The position numbers and the translations under genes are program-made. From contig CAIOLV010000154.1 of the NCBI GenBank assembly GCA_903859225.1, forward strand, positions 1 to 7,705: DNA of 7,705 nucleotides, in the 5' to 3' direction. Of this stretch, positions 6,198 to 7,705 are shown in pieces. Numbering within the stretch: the stretch's first letter is position 1; each line of letters starts with the position of its first letter. This DNA is from an uncultured bacterium. Its GTDB lineage: Bacteria; Bipolaricaulota; Bipolaricaulia; UBA7950; UBA9294. Under the pieces are notes generated by a model. It was given only the letters and a program-made list of their open reading frames with translations. It did not search any database and was not told the origin of the DNA.

Positions 6198-7705
6198 CTG
6201 CTATCCGTGCGTTTCTCGCGCTCATCCGCTTCCGCCCTTGGCTGTACGCGGCCGACGCGATCGCGTGGATCGCGATCCTCCTCACCGAGCTCGGTGCGGG
6301 GTACATCGCCAAGATCTTCTTCGACTTCCTGGCCGGGCAGGCTCCTGCGGGACTGACGCTGTGGACCATCGTCGCTCTCGTGGTGGCCGCTGGCTGGGCC
6401 CGCGTCGTCTCGATCCTGATCGGAGCGCTGATCGACATCCGTCACCGCTACTCCATTCAGGCGCTGCTCCGCCGCAACCTTCTCGCGGCCATCCTTGCGA
6501 AGCCGGGCGCCCGCTCCCTCCCGGGACCGGTCGGGGAGGCGCTCAACACGATGCGGGACGACGTCGAAGCCGTGGAGAACCTCCTCTCCTGGCTCATCGA
6601 TCAGATCTCGTTCATGACCTATGGGGCGGTCGCACTCGGCATCCTCTTCGCCATCGACGCGAAGATCACGCTCGTCGTCGTGCTCCCGCTTGTCCTCGTC
6701 ATCGTCGGCGCACGTTGGGTCTCGAAGAGGGTGCGCCGCTTCCGCGAGGCGAACCGCACGGCTACCGAACGCGTCACCGGAGCGATCGGCGAGGCGATGG
6801 ACGGCGTCCAAGCCATCCAACTCGCCGGAGCGGAAGAGCACGTCGTCGCTCACATCGAGGCGCTCAACCGCGTGCGACTGCGCGCCGCCGTGCGCGACCG
6901 ACTCCTGTCGCAGTCGTTCCACTCGTTCTTCTGGAACGCCGCAACCCTGAGCACGGGGCTCATCCTCCTCGCCGCTGCGGACGGGCTGCGGGCCGGCACG
7001 TTCACGGTGGGCGACTTCGCGCTCTTCGTCACCTACGTGGGGGCCGTCACGGAGTTCATGGCAGACTTTGGCGACTTCTTGATCCACTTCCAGCAAGCGA
7101 GAGTGTCGCTCGAGCGCATGGCAGTCCTGATCGGCGGCGCGCGCAACGAGGTCGTCGCGCCCCACCCCATCTATCTCGGTGGGCCTCTTCCCTCGGCCGT
7201 TCAGGACGTCGAGGCCGCGCCGTCGTTCGAGCGCCTGACCATCGATCGCCTCTGCGTCGACGGGTCGAGCCCCAATGGCGACGCCCCGGGCTTCTGCCTC
7301 CGCGATGTGTCGTTCACTATTTCGCGCGGCGAGTTCGTGGTCATCACGGGCCGGATCGGGTCGGGAAAGACCACCCTCCTCCGCGGGATTGTCGGCCTCC
7401 TTCCCGCGACGTCGGGACGTGTTCTGTGGAACGATCACGTCGTCGCCGATCCTGCGACGTTCTTCGTGCCCCCGCACTGCGCCTACACCCCCCAAGTGCC
7501 CCAGCTCTTCAGCGACACCCTGCGCGACAATGTCCTCATGGGACGGGAGGTGGACGCTCAAGCGCTCGAGGAGACGCTAAGACTGGCCGTCCTGGAAAAC
7601 GATGTCGCGTCGCTCGAGAAGGGGCTCGACACACTCGTCGGACCCCGCGGGGTCAAGCTCTCGGGCGGCCAACGACAGCGTGCCGCAGCGGCACGGATGT
7701 TCGCA
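6194..7705 (+). CDS. ABC exporter half-transporter, second subunit, C-terminus cut by window edge
   Basis: I translated 504 codons from ATG 6194, open to the last base. Hydrophobic segments at about 18-38, 57-80, 136-153, 158-173, 245-261 and 274-290 give the exporter membrane domain. A linker with the motif PHPIYLGGPLP (323-333) leads to the ATPase domain, with Walker A GRIGSGKTT (386-394), Q-loop Gln434 in YTPQVPQLF, and signature LSGGQRQR (489-496). Walker B, D-loop and H-loop fall beyond the window. The A-loop position that normally holds an aromatic appears to be Val355 (in RLCVDG), unlike Tyr348 in the partner. The ATG overlaps the previous stop as ATGA, which favours co-translation and 1:1 assembly. 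The sequence differs from the first subunit throughout, so this is the partner of a heterodimer and not a recent duplicate. Substrate unknown. Confidence 0.92.
   Translation, partial: MTAIRAFLALIRFRPWLYAADAIAWIAILLTELGAGYIAKIFFDFLAGQAPAGLTLWTIVALVVAAGWARVVSILIGALIDIRHRYSIQALLRRNLLAAILAKPGARSLPGPVGEALNTMRDDVEAVENLLSWLIDQISFMTYGAVALGILFAIDAKITLVVVLPLVLVIVGARWVSKRVRRFREANRTATERVTGAIGEAMDGVQAIQLAGAEEHVVAHIEALNRVRLRAAVRDRLLSQSFHSFFWNAATLSTGLILLAAADGLRAGTFTVGDFALFVTYVGAVTEFMADFGDFLIHFQQARVSLERMAVLIGGARNEVVAPHPIYLGGPLPSAVQDVEAAPSFERLTIDRLCVDGSSPNGDAPGFCLRDVSFTISRGEFVVITGRIGSGKTTLLRGIVGLLPATSGRVLWNDHVVADPATFFVPPHCAYTPQVPQLFSDTLRDNVLMGREVDAQALEETLRLAVLENDVASLEKGLDTLVGPRGVKLSGGQRQRAAAARMFA

Noticed and set aside
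6074..7561. 495-codon minus-strand open frame opposite the ABC genes
   Set aside because: Its composition is charged and low-complexity (Glu, Asp, Arg, His), with no motif; it is a shadow of two clear ABC coding regions.

Overview
This GC-rich window (roughly two-thirds G+C, judged by eye) carries two divergent operons separated by a leader of about 450 bases. Gene packing, strong Shine-Dalgarno (SD) sites and plausible sigma-70-type -35/-10 boxes suggest a bacterium. The left operon, however, encodes GatD and GatE, an amidotransferase classically regarded as archaeal. Either this is a bacterium with acquired or unusual GatDE, or an archaeon whose promoters I misread. I cannot assign a phylum from this sequence.

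Left, minus strand: gatE (2950 to 1019) is followed by gatD (1022 to the left edge, C-terminus missing), overlapping by ATGA. Together they would convert Glu-tRNA(Gln) to Gln-tRNA(Gln): GatD releases ammonia from glutamine or asparagine, and GatE activates the mischarged tRNA and transfers the ammonia. A candidate promoter lies at 3006-3034.

Middle, 2951-3400: back-to-back candidate promoters, then an approximately 320-base plus-strand leader. It holds a GC-rich hairpin, an SD-like AAGGAGG, a possible 25-codon ORF (3186-3263) and an inverted repeat around that ORF's stop codon. No other gene was recognised there.

Right, plus strand: a tandem-GNAT acetyltransferase (3401-4414), one spacer base, an ABC exporter half-transporter (4416-6197), then a second half-transporter (6194 to the right edge, truncated after its ABC signature) overlapping by ATGA. 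All three genes have good SD sites and look co-transcribed. The two ABC proteins differ and probably form a heterodimeric type IV exporter (BmrCD / LmrCD / TM287-288 architecture). The acetyltransferase could modify a related small molecule, so the operon resembles a modification-plus-efflux module. The substrate is unknown, and the link to resistance is inference.
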